The notes under the pieces were generated by a model. The model did not search any database and had not been told where the DNA came from. It worked only from the letters and a program-made list of their open reading frames with translations. This document shows positions 1 to 9,794 of a stretch of DNA of 38,479 nt, one piece after another. The stretch is from Spirosoma fluviale. Its GTDB lineage: Bacteria > Bacteroidota > Bacteroidia > Cytophagales > Flexibacteraceae. The stretch covers positions 1 through 38,479 of the forward strand of contig CAMCXM010000014.1 in assembly GCA_945883425.1 (NCBI GenBank), given 5' to 3'. How positions within the stretch are numbered: the first letter of the stretch is position 1; each line of letters begins with the position of its first letter. Made by a program: the position numbers and the translations under genes.

Positions 1-194
1 TCAGGTTTGATTCCGATCAGAATATGCACATGGTCAGGCATTCCATTTATGATCATAAGCTTCTGCTTTTGATTACTGATAATACCTGCGATGTATTTGT
101 AAAGTGTCTCTTTCCAGTCAGGTTGAATAAGGCTTTGCCTTCCTTTTACGGCGAAAACCAAATGGGTATAGAGTTGTGAATAGGTGTTAGCCAT
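1..194 (-). CDS. tnpA: IS200/IS605-type transposase (Y1 HUH), 3' end off the left edge
   Basis: The minus strand encodes 64 residues beginning at an ATG (192-194) and reading out of the window at position 1. The N-terminus (MANTYSQLYTHLVFAVKGRQ) is typical of the small single-domain Y1 HUH transposases of the IS200/IS605 family, and the metal-binding HUH signature is visible as HVHIL about ten residues before the edge (DHVHILIG). The catalytic tyrosine lies in the missing part. These enzymes cut and join single-stranded DNA next to small hairpins at the element ends, and two such hairpins lie just upstream (219-280). A domesticated REP-associated transposase is an alternative. Family assignment is firm; whether the element is intact cannot be seen. 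Confidence 0.88.
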   Translation of the reverse strand, partial: MANTYSQLYTHLVFAVKGRQSLIQPDWKETLYKYIAGIISNQKQKLMIINGMPDHVHILIGIKP

Positions 195-218
195 ATGAAT
201 TGGGAAATAAAACATATC

Positions 219-280
219 GCTCCTCTGGAGCTATTGAACACGGGCTGGAATCAGCTATTGACATTACACCCCGCTGGGGT
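219..280. repeat. Two subterminal hairpins upstream of the IS200-type transposase
   Basis: Two perfect 5-bp stems with identical 3-nt loops lie 36 nt apart: GCTCC-TCT-GGAGC at 219-231 and ACCCC-GCT-GGGGT at 268-280. They sit 25-86 nt upstream of the transposase start. IS200/IS605 elements carry imperfect palindromes at both ends that the transposase recognises as single strands, so these are probably the left-end recognition structures or an element-borne control structure. The exact end of the element cannot be set without a second copy. Confidence 0.65.
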
Positions 281-460
281 AAAATTAATTTGAAAAAACA
301 GTCGTTCGCAAAGCCAGCAACTACATTATCCGGATAATTCAATTTAGCTGGTTTGATTACTGATCAAACACCAATGGAATCCACTCCCCAGATTTTTCCG
401 CTGACCCTGTAAAATTAGGACAGGTCCTGCGGTTTCTGGGATTTCGGAAGGTCAGGACAA
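281..460. other. Noncoding gap between IS element and terminator
   Basis: No open frame of credible length, RNA gene or strong repeat is visible. It begins just after the second hairpin, so part of it may be the left end of the IS element. The rest is the spacer downstream of the giant minus-strand gene. Confidence 0.5.
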
Positions 461-498
461 AAAAAAGCCCGGCGACTTTGCGGGTTGCCGGGCTTTTT
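461..498 (-). terminator. Rho-independent terminator of the giant T9SS gene
   Basis: A 12-bp stem pairs AAAAAGCCCGGC (462-473) with GCCGGGCTTTTT (487-498) across a 13-nt loop. Read on the minus strand it lies 12 nt after the stop of the 511-9408 gene and ends in a T-rich run, as expected for an intrinsic terminator. The symmetrical A/T tails mean it could also act on the plus strand. Confidence 0.85.
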
Positions 499-510
499 GA
501 AACAGGACGG

Positions 511-3500
511 TTAGTCTTTTACAAACCGGCCATCGAGAGAGGTACCGTCCTTGATCACGCGGATGTGGTACATTCCAGGTGCCAGATTTTGGACATTCAA
601 TGCGCCGTCTCCGTTGATGGTGAGGTTCATTGTTTTTCCGGTGGCATCCGTCACGATAATGTTGTCCGTCTGTGAATTGGCTTCCAACAGATACACTTTG
701 TCTTTGCCCGGATTCGGGAACAAAGTCAGCGTTTCGGACGATGCATCAACGAGTCGGTTTACCATCCGCACCTGAGAATAGGTTGGCAAACCATTCTGAT
801 CCACCGATTTTACACGGTAAAATACCACATTCTGATTCAGGCGGAACGCATCGGCATCGGAGTACGTGTACTGAGCTCCGGTTTCGTTTTTGCTTTTTTC
901 GGTGGCGATGGTCACAAATGTCTGTCCATCATCACTTTTTTCCAGTTCATACCGGTTCACGCCTTTTTCATTGACGGTTTTCCAATTGGTTTCCACACTG
1001 GTTCCTTGCTTTTTTGCCGAGAAATAAACCAGATTCAGTGGAAGTGGCACATTCTGACTTGAACCGATGGAGAAATTGGAGAAGCCTGTCATGGATGACC
1101 GACGAACGGTTCCGTCACCGAAGATTCGCTCAGGCGTTCCCGGATCATCAAATACTCCATTTTCTCCCCAGTTTCCGGCACCCACCCGTTTGAGAATGGT
1201 GTAGGAATAAATACCAGCTCCGGTTGGGAAATCGGTAAAGTTGATTGGCTTCAGGCGCATGCTGTAGTTGGTTGCGTTTCCGCCTACATTGGGTTCTACG
1301 ATCCAGTAACCGGTTTGCAGAACGCCATCGTACAAAGCACCGGACTCGTTGAAGGTTGTCAGATTGGTTCCGGGTGCAGTTGTGGTGTAGCGCACGTTCA
1401 CATCGGTCAAACTGCTGACGGTTGTAAACGTCAGGCTCAGTAATTGCTGATCGGTTCCGTCACCCACCATGTAGTCATATTGAACACCGGTGGTGATGGC
1501 CCTGTTCAGGTTTCCAAGAACATGTGAAAGGTATGAACCACCCGATACTGCACCTGAAGCAGTGTTGGTAACCCGAAGATAGTTGGAACCGGTATTTATG
1601 AGACCGTCTGTGAGGGTAAGAACCCCTGCAGTACTCACTTCGAAATCGCTACCCAATGTTAGGGTTTTGCCGGTTCCGTTCATTGTGAGGTTGTTGATGA
1701 TGGTGGTTCCGTCGTTTTGCAGCGTGATGCTTTTGTCAACGGTTACCGTTTCTGCATACGTATTTGATTTGGCACTGATGGTCCAGCCATCGGAAGAAAC
1801 GGTGACGGCCCGTCCGATTCTTGGTGCAGTTTCCGGGCTCACAAAACTTGATGTCGTGACGAAAGCATTGGCTGATTTAACGGTTACAAATCCAAGTGAG
1901 CCGTAGTCGATGGCATGCGTCACCATGTCTTCCACATCGAACAACTCCGCCAGGGTCATGGCTGTTGGTAGCTTGGTTCCTCCGGAAACTTCATATAGGT
2001 TGTTGGTGGCATTGATGTTTACATTGGTTGGAGCCATTGTGGTGGATGTAGCGACGATTGCCCATATGTAAGGAGAAGGGGCACCTGTTGAAGCTCCGCT
2101 CAACGGATCGAGATAAATCCATGAACTCAGGTTGGATTTGAACGTGTTCGGTTGTCCGACTGTTCCTATTGTAACACCTCCGTTGAAATCACCTGTGTTG
2201 TTGTGGTTGGCGAATATCACTCCATACTTTCCGGTGCTTACCTGGCTGTTTCCGTTAAATGTATTTCCGGTAATGTCGATTCCGTTGCTGAAAGCAGTAA
2301 GCGGTGCGGATGCCATGTGTTTGGTGGTAGCCAGGATCATGACAAACGATGTCGCGGTTGATTTTGGATAAAATGCGTTTCCTGCGACGGTAACCCCATC
2401 GGCCATGGTTGAAAAAATTCCATATGGGCATTGGGCGTCTCCGATTCCCTGAAACGTATTGTTCTCAATGAGAATCGGACAAGTTCCAGTCTTGTTATCA
2501 CGGATTTCAATATTGGCGGAGTGATTTCCACCTGTTAATGAATCCACCCGGTAGTAGTTATTTGAAATATTGACGGATGTAACACCGGTTGGGGCATTGA
2601 TTTCATGACAGCCTATCATGATGTTGTTGGATAAGTTGGTGCCAATGGCTCCTCGTGGTGAAGCTTGTTGCAGAGAATACACACCCAGAAATGTGTTTCC
2701 AGTTCCCTGGACATTGCAATACCAGGTCCGGATCGCCCGGCCAAAACTGCTGGTATTCACTCCCTGACGGTTGGTGATACGGTTGTTTTCAACATACACT
2801 GTATCCGAACCTGCGATGCCTGAGTTGCTTCCCAGATACATTCCCCAACTGGTGAAAGCAGTCGATCCATAGTTCTCAATGATGTTGTTTTTTACCCGCA
2901 AACGACTGAACGTTCCGTTGTTGGCAGTTCCAATACCAATTCTGGCTCCGGCTCCTGAGAACGGTACGTTTACGTTGATCTGGAAATTCTCAATTCCACA
3001 GAATCGGCTGGTTACCTGGAGTAGAATCTGGTTGTTGGCTACGTTATCACCACCCGCTGGTCCGGTTGGAAATGAGCTACCTGTTCCGCTTATGACAGGT
3101 TTTGTGGACAATCCAAAGTTTCCTCTGAAATAGACCCTCCGGCTCATCACGACTGTCTCCGCAGAGAGCGAATAAGTTCCGGTGTATACGTCAACCGTAT
3201 CGGTGTAGATGCCATTGCTTACCACAGCCACTGCCTGGTTTAATACGTTGGGCGAAGAAAGTGAACTGGCGTCAGACGAAAGTTTTACTCTGAAATGTTT
3301 AGCACTGTTCCACTGGATACCCACTTGTCCAAGTCCGGTTCCGGCCACATCATCCGGGTTTTCTGCCAGCCAGGCATTGTAGGCAATGGTGCCTGTTGTC
3401 GAATAGGTTTCGCCCGCACCAGACGGATTGATGTTCGATCCCACGTTTGGTCCGGTTGGATCGCCCCACCAGTTTCCTTCAAAATTCTGAATGGCACCGG

Positions 3501-6500
3501 TTCCTTCGTTTCGCACGCCGGAAACGGTGTTTCCGGTAATGTCATTTCGGTTGGCAACAAAGCCGGTTGTGGTAGCAGTGACATCCCGTCCGTAATAATT
3601 GTCGCCGCTTGTGGCTTCATTTCCGGGGGCACCTTGCTGAACCTGTATTCCCACTTCACAACCGGTTACAATGTTTAGACGGTTGAGATTGGATGTTCCG
3701 GATGACACGATTCCGAACGCGGTAAAAGCCGTTGAAGCGGAATTGGGTTGCTGAAGATTTTCGATCTGGTTGGTGTCGATTACCATTCCGGATGGATTTC
3801 CAGCTGAAAGAATGTTTCCGACGGCAATACCAGCCAGATCTCGTGTTTCATTTGTGCTGCTTGTTCCTGCATCGGATGTGAATGGTCCACCTGCCTGGTT
3901 GATGTAATTACTGGTGATTCGGAAACTTCCGGCACCGGATACAGCACCGTTCCCTAAACAGCCCCTGCACTCGATTCCTGCCCGGCCATACATATTGATG
4001 GTGTTTTGTGAAATGTTGCTGTTGCTGCCGGTCAATGCGGCTGATTGAATCACTCCGATTCCCATTTCGGTTACCCCGTTGGTTAGTGGAGTGACAGTTG
4101 TTGTTCCGGAAATGGTGTTTCCTCTTACAATCAGGCTCACTTGTGCGCCGGTTCCGATTTCCACTGCGGATGTTCGGTTGCCCGTCATCGTATTATTCCG
4201 GATGTTGATTCCGGTTTTTGACATGCCTGAGATGTTGATTCCATGTGAATTCACACCTGCACCATTGTTGTTGCTGTAAATTCCATTCCGGATATTAAGA
4301 GCGGTGGAGATGGCTCCGGCTCCTTCAAAATTGACGCCCCTCGAGAAATTGTCGGATGATTCCACATTGTCGATATTGGTCGTCACATTGGCAACCGCAC
4401 TGGTTCTGTCGATTCCGTTGTAATAGCCTGTTATTTTAAGATTGGAAATGGTAACCGCTCCAGCTGCTATGCCGGATAGGTTGATGCCAAAGTAACTGGT
4501 GGCGGAACTGATTTTACCTCCACCCGAAAGAATGGTGGATCCGATTCCAGCTCCATTCAAGGTCATCGTTTTGGCGATGTTGATGGTTGGTTGCATCGAA
4601 TAGGTTCCGGCTCCCAACGTAATGGTCGGATTGGTATTGGTCAGTGTGAAATATCCTTTTATGTGGCTTTGCGGCTCACTGATTGTCATTGTAGCGGCAC
4701 CTGCAAAAGTTCCGGCTCCTGTGTAGGTTGGTGTAAAGTATACGACATGGTTTCCGCCACCGGTTGTGAGCAGGTCTATTGCCGTTCCGGAAATGGCGTT
4801 TGCATTTGTGGTTGCCAGTTTGATGGTATTGGCATTCACTACAATTGTGTAGTAAACTGTATTGGAAGTGAGTCCCTGAATGACGGACGAGATAATGCCG
4901 TGAGAAAGAGCTGAACCCGTTGCGGTGATGTCTACAACAGGAGTTCCGGCCAGAGCATTTGCGTAAGTGGTGGCCAGCTTAATTGTGGTGGCATTTACAT
5001 TGATCGCGAAATAGGTGGTTCCATGAGTCAGACCAGTTGCGGCTCCGGCAGATGGATAGGCCTGATAAATGACGGGCTGTCCGGTTGGAATGTTGGCGCC
5101 AACTGTCAGTTCATCTGCACCGGTATTGATTCCCGCCGGCATAAATCCAGATGCTGAGCCGAGGTTGTTATATGTAACCGGCATTCCGGTTGCCAGTTGG
5201 TGGCCGGTAACTGTAATCTCATCTGAACCTGTATTGACGTTTGCAGGTACAAATGGAAATACGGCTTTTGTGGTGACCGTTCCTGTTCCTGAAATGGTAA
5301 ATGCGCCTGCCCCGCTCACGAAATTAACATTCTTGTTCAATGTGTAAGCACCGGCAAAAGTACTGGTAGCAGTTGTCTGGATGGTGCCTCCTTCTGCTAC
5401 TGCAGCCAGTGCACCGTTCATGGTTAATTTTGGCCCGGTTCCTGCCGGAACGTTGGTTGTGTTTTGTCCCGAGCTTGCATCGCTACCGGTTCCAGAAATG
5501 TAGACAACAGCCAGCTTATTGTATCCAAACGCAAAGTATGTAGTAGCTCCGGTAACACTGACGGTGCCGGTGGATGTTTTGGTTGGTGTACCTGTTCCTC
5601 CCAGATTTTGCCAGGAAGAAGAAATCACCTGACTAATCACCAGATTGTCAAGAGTCGGTGCTTCATCTGCTCCAACAACCAACGACACAGATCCGATTGA
5701 CGTCAGGTTTGCCAATGTGGTGGTTATGAACGGAAAGTAACGTACGGTCGAAACTCCAACGATGGGAGAGGTATAGGCTGAAAAAGCCGCAGAACCAGCG
5801 CCCGCTGTTGAAGCAGCACTGTATGTGTTAGTCGCCGATTGCACCAGACTGTTGACTACGAGCGGACGGTAAGCAGAAGGTGAAGTCACCGCTGAACTTC
5901 CCAATGGATAGGTCAGTGTGTACGTTCCGGCACCGGTTACATTGTAGGCAAAACGGCCGGTTGTAGCAGTAAACACATACCCGGATGCATTGCTTCCAGT
6001 TGAGGAAGTATTGGCCACGGTTAGTGTCATCAAAGCATTTACAGTCAATACCCCGTTTGAAATAGTGAATGTTGAATTATTCAGCCCGGAACCATTGTCT
6101 ACCAACAGGTTTGAGTTTAATGTAACGGCAGCTGTACCAGACGGAACAGTTGTTCGGTTGATGGATAAAGTCCCCAGACGTTGAGCGGTTGTAATAAAGG
6201 CCAGTGTTCCCAAAGTGGTGGTTGTTCCTCCAATGGTAAGAGTGGAGTTGGCTGTTCCACTTAAACCATTGGTGGTGGTCATGGTGGCAACAGTTCCATT
6301 TAATGTCAGGTTGTTGGATCCAATCACAATCACACCTGTTGTCATGGTCAATAATCCATTGATCACAACATCGCAGGCCAGATTTACATTCAGTCCGGCT
6401 AGCGTGCCTTTGGCCAATGTGACGTTACCAAATGTTTCACCACCGGTTCTGGTGATGGTGGTGCTCAGACCGGCGGCCACTGAAAAGAACTGGACAGTCC

Positions 6501-9408
6501 TTCCATTTTGATTGAAAGTGGCACCTGTTGCTGAACGTGTCCAGTTTCCACCTACCAGAAAATCTCCCGAAACAGCACTCAATGACAAGGAACCAGAACT
6601 GATGTTCAGGTTCCCATACAATGCCCGGCTGGTCGTGGTCATCGTGAGATCCGTATTGTTTTGGATGGTTACATTGCCTGGTCTGCCGGCTGTGACGGTT
6701 GCTGTCGCAACGGCTGAGGTCCATTCTGAACTCAATGAATATGCACCGCCGGAATTGTATATCAAATTCGAAGTGAGTCCATATAAGGGAGGATTGGTGG
6801 ATACAAAACCGCCACTATTTATCGAAAGTGTGCCGTTTAGAGTTGAAATTGAGGCCCCGAAATTAATGCCACTATTAAGTTGGACTGTAACAGTATTTGC
6901 CAATGACAGGGTACTGGTGGCTGACCGGATTACGGTTTTCGTCCCTCCTGATATATTGATATTTCCTGTTCCGGAGATTGTTCGGATCAAAGCACCTGCT
7001 GCCAGGTTAATATTGCCACCTGTTCCGGTCAGATTCAGATCGAACCCGTTGAGGTTTATACCGCTGTTGGTTACAGTGTTGCTCAATTGCAGGATGTTTC
7101 CTGATGATGCTGCTACTGTTACATTGCTCAGGAACTGTAGGTTGAATGCGCCTGTCTTTTGAACAATGAGATAGTCGAATGTTTCACCTCCTGTTTTGCT
7201 GACTGTTGTGGTGGTGGTTCCCATGAAAAATACGGCTCTTCCATTTGGTGTAAATGTGCCGGAATTGCTCCAGTTGCCTCGAATCAATAAATCACCTGAG
7301 GTGGCATTTAATGCCAGTGTTCCGGAAGAAATGTTCAGGTTTCCTACCATTGAACGGGATGTGGTGGTCATATTTAATGTCGTGCTGTTTTGGATGGTTA
7401 CATGATGTGGTCTTCCGGCACCCACGGCTCCATCCGCAGTGGCTGTCCACTCTGTCCCTACGCCATATGATCCTCCCGAATTATAAACCAATGTGGCTGT
7501 ACCTGCATACACAGGTGTGTTGGTTGAAACAAATCCACCAGAATTTATAGTAAGTGTTCCGTTCAGGGTGGTAACTGCTGCACCAAAATTCAAACCATTA
7601 CTCAACTGAACATTCACACCGGCAGCAAGTGACAAAGTACTTGTTGCAGATCGGGTAACTGTTTTTGTGCCTCCGGAAATATTCAGGTTACCTGTTCCGG
7701 AAATTGTACGGATAAGGGCTCCGGCCGCAAGATCAATATTCCCGGCAGTCCCGGTCAGATTGAGATTAAAACCATTCAGATCGATACCACTGCTTGTGCC
7801 AGTATTATTTAGTTGAAGGACATTTCCGGTCGATGCTGCTACTGTTACATTGCTAAGTAACTGCAGGTTAAAAGCTCCTGTCTTTTGAATAATCAAATAG
7901 TCAAACGTTTCACCACCTGTTTTGCTGACTGTCGATCCAGCAGTACCCAAAAAGAATACAGCTCGACCATTTGGTGAGAACGTGCCGGAGTTACTCCAGT
8001 TTCCACGAAGGATTAAATCTCCCGATGTTGCATTTAGTGCCAGAGTTCCTGAACTGATTGTCAGATTTCCAGCCATTGCCCGGTTCGTGGTCGTCATATT
8101 CAGGGTGGTGCTGTTTTGTATCGTAACATTTTGTGGTCGGGTTGCTGCAGCAGCTCCATCGGCTGTGGCCGTCCATTCGTTTCCAACTCCGTAACTTCCG
8201 CTTGAATTGTAAATAAGGGTGGATGCAGCTCCATAAATTGGGGATGCTGTTACGGATCCGCCAGAATTAATGGTAAGGTTTCCGGTTACAGTAGGCGCCG
8301 TTGTAACGGTTACCGCACCATTCACTGTCAGATTCGCCATAGTGGCCGTTGTTCCGCTGATGGTCCCGGATCCTGCAAAGTTAATGGTATGGGTTCCTGT
8401 AGATGCAGTGAAGGTTCCGCCCGATCTTGTAAAGGTTCCGCCGGCACGGATGGTCAATGTATTGGAAGATGCAGTAAACGTGCCGAGTGTCTGGGTAAAT
8501 GTTTGGACTACGGCATCCTGTGTAAACGATGTGATGTTGTGCCCGACTGATACAGCCCCCATGTTGTTTGTTGTCGGAGGCACAGCCCCGGCGTTCCAGG
8601 TTCCGGCGGCATTCCATGCACCTGCCGCTATGGTTGTCCATCCTGCCGCAGGAGTGTAATTGTAGTTTGCTCCGGCATTATTATTGGCATTAATGGTAAA
8701 AAGATCCGCATCCGCAGTGGCAATACTCGCCACATCGCCCGAAGTGAAAACATAGTATTGATTTTGTGTCGATGGTTTGTTGTCTACTCCCGGAATAGTG
8801 GCGGTATAGCTGGTTCCGGAGCCTGTCATTTTAATGACAGCAGACGTTACCCAGCCATCGGTTGTATACCGCAGATAAGCAGACTGTCCTGCATCAAATG
8901 CACCACTCAATGTGGCGGTAATCAGCACATCCTGACCGGGATACACTGTGCCAGCGGGTGTGGTTCGGGCAACTGTCGATACCGTCCGTACATTGGTTCC
9001 CTGAATTTGAAATATGGCAATGTTGTTGATGGCAGCATCTACTTTGAATACATATCGGTAGCCCGTAACCGCACCGGCAACTTTGAAGGCTTTTGAGTTC
9101 CCATCCTGAATGGCTGTGAAAGCGGAAGTTTGATTGGTTGGAATGGATGTGCCGTCTGCACCGGAAGGCTGTCTGTTCGTTGTAGCGGCATTGTTCAGAA
9201 ACCGGAAAAAGGCATCGCCAGTGGTTCCTACTGATCCAACGAACTTGTACGAACCGAAGGCAGACGCTTCAAACGTCCAACCTGTAGAATAATCTTTCGA
9301 TCCTCCAGTCCCGGATTGATTGTCAAATTGACCAGTGTATAGTTTTGGCTGCGAATAGGCACCAAGAGATAGAAAAATGAAAGATAGTAGTGCGTAAAAT
9401 GTTTTCAA
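511..9408 (-). CDS. Giant secreted repeat/beta-helix protein with T9SS type A sorting domain
   Basis: The product is 2965 residues. Residues 1-19 are a signal peptide ending near GAYSQ. An Ig/Fn3-like segment lies around 130-250, followed by Thr/Ser/Gly/Asn-rich repeats (about 375-990) of roughly 241 residues. A further repeat family with the theme 'GTTYFAINVNATTIKLATT' lies near 1380-1555, and two right-handed parallel beta-helix stretches rich in N-x-I/N-T-I rungs fall about 1560-2030 and 2090-2450. The end has the RYELEKSDDG motif and then a C-terminal domain from about 2890 (LTLFPNPGKDKVYLL) typical of T9SS cargo, so the mature protein should be exported across the outer membrane and anchored or released. 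The start is TTG at 9408: an in-frame TAA lies only 12 nt upstream and the signal peptide begins directly at this codon. Adhesion or polysaccharide binding is plausible; no catalytic residues were recognised. Confidence 0.93.
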   Translation of the reverse strand: MKTFYALLSFIFLSLGAYSQPKLYTGQFDNQSGTGGSKDYSTGWTFEASAFGSYKFVGSVGTTGDAFFRFLNNAATTNRQPSGADGTSIPTNQTSAFTAIQDGNSKAFKVAGAVTGYRYVFKVDAAINNIAIFQIQGTNVRTVSTVARTTPAGTVYPGQDVLITATLSGAFDAGQSAYLRYTTDGWVTSAVIKMTGSGTSYTATIPGVDNKPSTQNQYYVFTSGDVASIATADADLFTINANNNAGANYNYTPAAGWTTIAAGAWNAAGTWNAGAVPPTTNNMGAVSVGHNITSFTQDAVVQTFTQTLGTFTASSNTLTIRAGGTFTRSGGTFTASTGTHTINFAGSGTISGTTATMANLTVNGAVTVTTAPTVTGNLTINSGGSVTASPIYGAASTLIYNSSGSYGVGNEWTATADGAAAATRPQNVTIQNSTTLNMTTTNRAMAGNLTISSGTLALNATSGDLILRGNWSNSGTFSPNGRAVFFLGTAGSTVSKTGGETFDYLIIQKTGAFNLQLLSNVTVAASTGNVLQLNNTGTSSGIDLNGFNLNLTGTAGNIDLAAGALIRTISGTGNLNISGGTKTVTRSATSTLSLAAGVNVQLSNGLNFGAAVTTLNGTLTINSGGFVSTNTPVYAGTATLVYNSGGSYGVGTEWTATADGAVGAGRPHHVTIQNSTTLNMTTTSRSMVGNLNISSGTLALNATSGDLLIRGNWSNSGTFTPNGRAVFFMGTTTTTVSKTGGETFDYLIVQKTGAFNLQFLSNVTVAASSGNILQLSNTVTNSGINLNGFDLNLTGTGGNINLAAGALIRTISGTGNINISGGTKTVIRSATSTLSLANTVTVQLNSGINFGASISTLNGTLSINSGGFVSTNPPLYGLTSNLIYNSGGAYSLSSEWTSAVATATVTAGRPGNVTIQNNTDLTMTTTSRALYGNLNISSGSLSLSAVSGDFLVGGNWTRSATGATFNQNGRTVQFFSVAAGLSTTITRTGGETFGNVTLAKGTLAGLNVNLACDVVINGLLTMTTGVIVIGSNNLTLNGTVATMTTTNGLSGTANSTLTIGGTTTTLGTLAFITTAQRLGTLSINRTTVPSGTAAVTLNSNLLVDNGSGLNNSTFTISNGVLTVNALMTLTVANTSSTGSNASGYVFTATTGRFAYNVTGAGTYTLTYPLGSSAVTSPSAYRPLVVNSLVQSATNTYSAASTAGAGSAAFSAYTSPIVGVSTVRYFPFITTTLANLTSIGSVSLVVGADEAPTLDNLVISQVISSSWQNLGGTGTPTKTSTGTVSVTGATTYFAFGYNKLAVVYISGTGSDASSGQNTTNVPAGTGPKLTMNGALAAVAEGGTIQTTATSTFAGAYTLNKNVNFVSGAGAFTISGTGTVTTKAVFPFVPANVNTGSDEITVTGHQLATGMPVTYNNLGSASGFMPAGINTGADELTVGANIPTGQPVIYQAYPSAGAATGLTHGTTYFAINVNATTIKLATTYANALAGTPVVDITATGSALSHGIISSVIQGLTSNTVYYTIVVNANTIKLATTNANAISGTAIDLLTTGGGNHVVYFTPTYTGAGTFAGAATMTISEPQSHIKGYFTLTNTNPTITLGAGTYSMQPTINIAKTMTLNGAGIGSTILSGGGKISSATSYFGINLSGIAAGAVTISNLKITGYYNGIDRTSAVANVTTNIDNVESSDNFSRGVNFEGAGAISTALNIRNGIYSNNNGAGVNSHGINISGMSKTGINIRNNTMTGNRTSAVEIGTGAQVSLIVRGNTISGTTTVTPLTNGVTEMGIGVIQSAALTGSNSNISQNTINMYGRAGIECRGCLGNGAVSGAGSFRITSNYINQAGGPFTSDAGTSSTNETRDLAGIAVGNILSAGNPSGMVIDTNQIENLQQPNSASTAFTAFGIVSSGTSNLNRLNIVTGCEVGIQVQQGAPGNEATSGDNYYGRDVTATTTGFVANRNDITGNTVSGVRNEGTGAIQNFEGNWWGDPTGPNVGSNINPSGAGETYSTTGTIAYNAWLAENPDDVAGTGLGQVGIQWNSAKHFRVKLSSDASSLSSPNVLNQAVAVVSNGIYTDTVDVYTGTYSLSAETVVMSRRVYFRGNFGLSTKPVISGTGSSFPTGPAGGDNVANNQILLQVTSRFCGIENFQINVNVPFSGAGARIGIGTANNGTFSRLRVKNNIIENYGSTAFTSWGMYLGSNSGIAGSDTVYVENNRITNRQGVNTSSFGRAIRTWYCNVQGTGNTFLGVYSLQQASPRGAIGTNLSNNIMIGCHEINAPTGVTSVNISNNYYRVDSLTGGNHSANIEIRDNKTGTCPILIENNTFQGIGDAQCPYGIFSTMADGVTVAGNAFYPKSTATSFVMILATTKHMASAPLTAFSNGIDITGNTFNGNSQVSTGKYGVIFANHNNTGDFNGGVTIGTVGQPNTFKSNLSSWIYLDPLSGASTGAPSPYIWAIVATSTTMAPTNVNINATNNLYEVSGGTKLPTAMTLAELFDVEDMVTHAIDYGSLGFVTVKSANAFVTTSSFVSPETAPRIGRAVTVSSDGWTISAKSNTYAETVTVDKSITLQNDGTTIINNLTMNGTGKTLTLGSDFEVSTAGVLTLTDGLINTGSNYLRVTNTASGAVSGGSYLSHVLGNLNRAITTGVQYDYMVGDGTDQQLLSLTFTTVSSLTDVNVRYTTTAPGTNLTTFNESGALYDGVLQTGYWIVEPNVGGNATNYSMRLKPINFTDFPTGAGIYSYTILKRVGAGNWGENGVFDDPGTPERIFGDGTVRRSSMTGFSNFSIGSSQNVPLPLNLVYFSAKKQGTSVETNWKTVNEKGVNRYELEKSDDGQTFVTIATEKSKNETGAQYTYSDADAFRLNQNVVFYRVKSVDQNGLPTYSQVRMVNRLVDASSETLTLFPNPGKDKVYLLEANSQTDNIIVTDATGKTMNLTINGDGALNVQNLAPGMYHIRVIKDGTSLDGRFVKD
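6437..8264 (-). repeat. Long in-gene tandem repeat, period about 724 bp, 2.5 copies
   Basis: Aligning the codons around 'PPEF/GG' anchors gives spacings of 723 bp (8264 to 7541) and 725 bp (7531 to 6806). Copy 1 spans about 7542-8264, copy 2 about 6817-7541, and a third partial copy runs to about 6437, where it diverges after the T-G-G-E-T-F motif. Each unit reads NSGG..Y....L.YNS.GSYGVG.EWTATADGA, then TIQNSTTLNMTTT, TSGDL..RGNWSNSGTF and TISGTGN.NISGGTKTV. Copies 1 and 2 are nearly identical in protein and still similar in DNA, so duplication is fairly recent or homogenised. Confidence 0.85.
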
Positions 9409-9442
9409 ATCCTTTCGTAATTAAACAGTTGTATATGATCAG

Positions 9443-9450
9443 CAAACTTA
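9443..9450 (-). promoter_or_regulatory. Probable -7 element (TAAGTTTG) for the giant T9SS gene
   Basis: On the minus strand TAAGTTTG matches the Bacteroidota -7 consensus TAnnTTTG and lies about 35 nt upstream of the TTG start, giving a short leader. The region behind it is AT-rich, but no good -33 TTTG is seen at normal spacing, so this is a partial match. Confidence 0.45.
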
Positions 9451-9794
9451 CATTAATAAATTAAATTAAAAAACTCTAATCAACCTAAATTTGCGAGTGA
9501 ATTCTGAAACTACGGTCTTGAGGTAATTGTTTGGTTTTTATAATTTTAGCAGAATTTGGTCTTTGAAAACTTGCTGAAAATTCTGGTAGTGAGTCTGGGA
9601 TCGTTGTTGACTCTTGTTTCAAAACCTTGACTTTATTACCCGGAATCTGTCTCCGGTTCCGTCTTAAATGTGTTCCATTTGCCCATTTCTGCCCTGGTAA
9701 AATTGATTGTCAGGCAGGATAAGTTCAAATCGCAGCTTTGAAAAATACTCGGTTAAAGATGCGTTTCAAACAGGTTCGGAGGAGTTCGTTTGAG
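9451..9794. other. Noncoding gap
   Basis: This AT-rich stretch separates two minus-strand genes. Apart from the promoter element at its left end I see no credible gene, RNA or terminator-like hairpin. Part of it must be the 5' region of the giant gene and the 3' region of the small membrane-protein gene to its right. Confidence 0.5.

Noticed and set aside
6512-7162. A 216-codon plus-strand frame opposite the giant T9SS gene
   Set aside because: It is antisense to repeat DNA; its protein repeats hydrophobic-proline phrases that only reflect the opposite Thr/Asn/Gly codons. No domain is seen.
6437-8264. A CRISPR array
   Set aside because: The period is about 724 bp, the repeats are in frame within one coding sequence, and there are no short repeat-spacer units.
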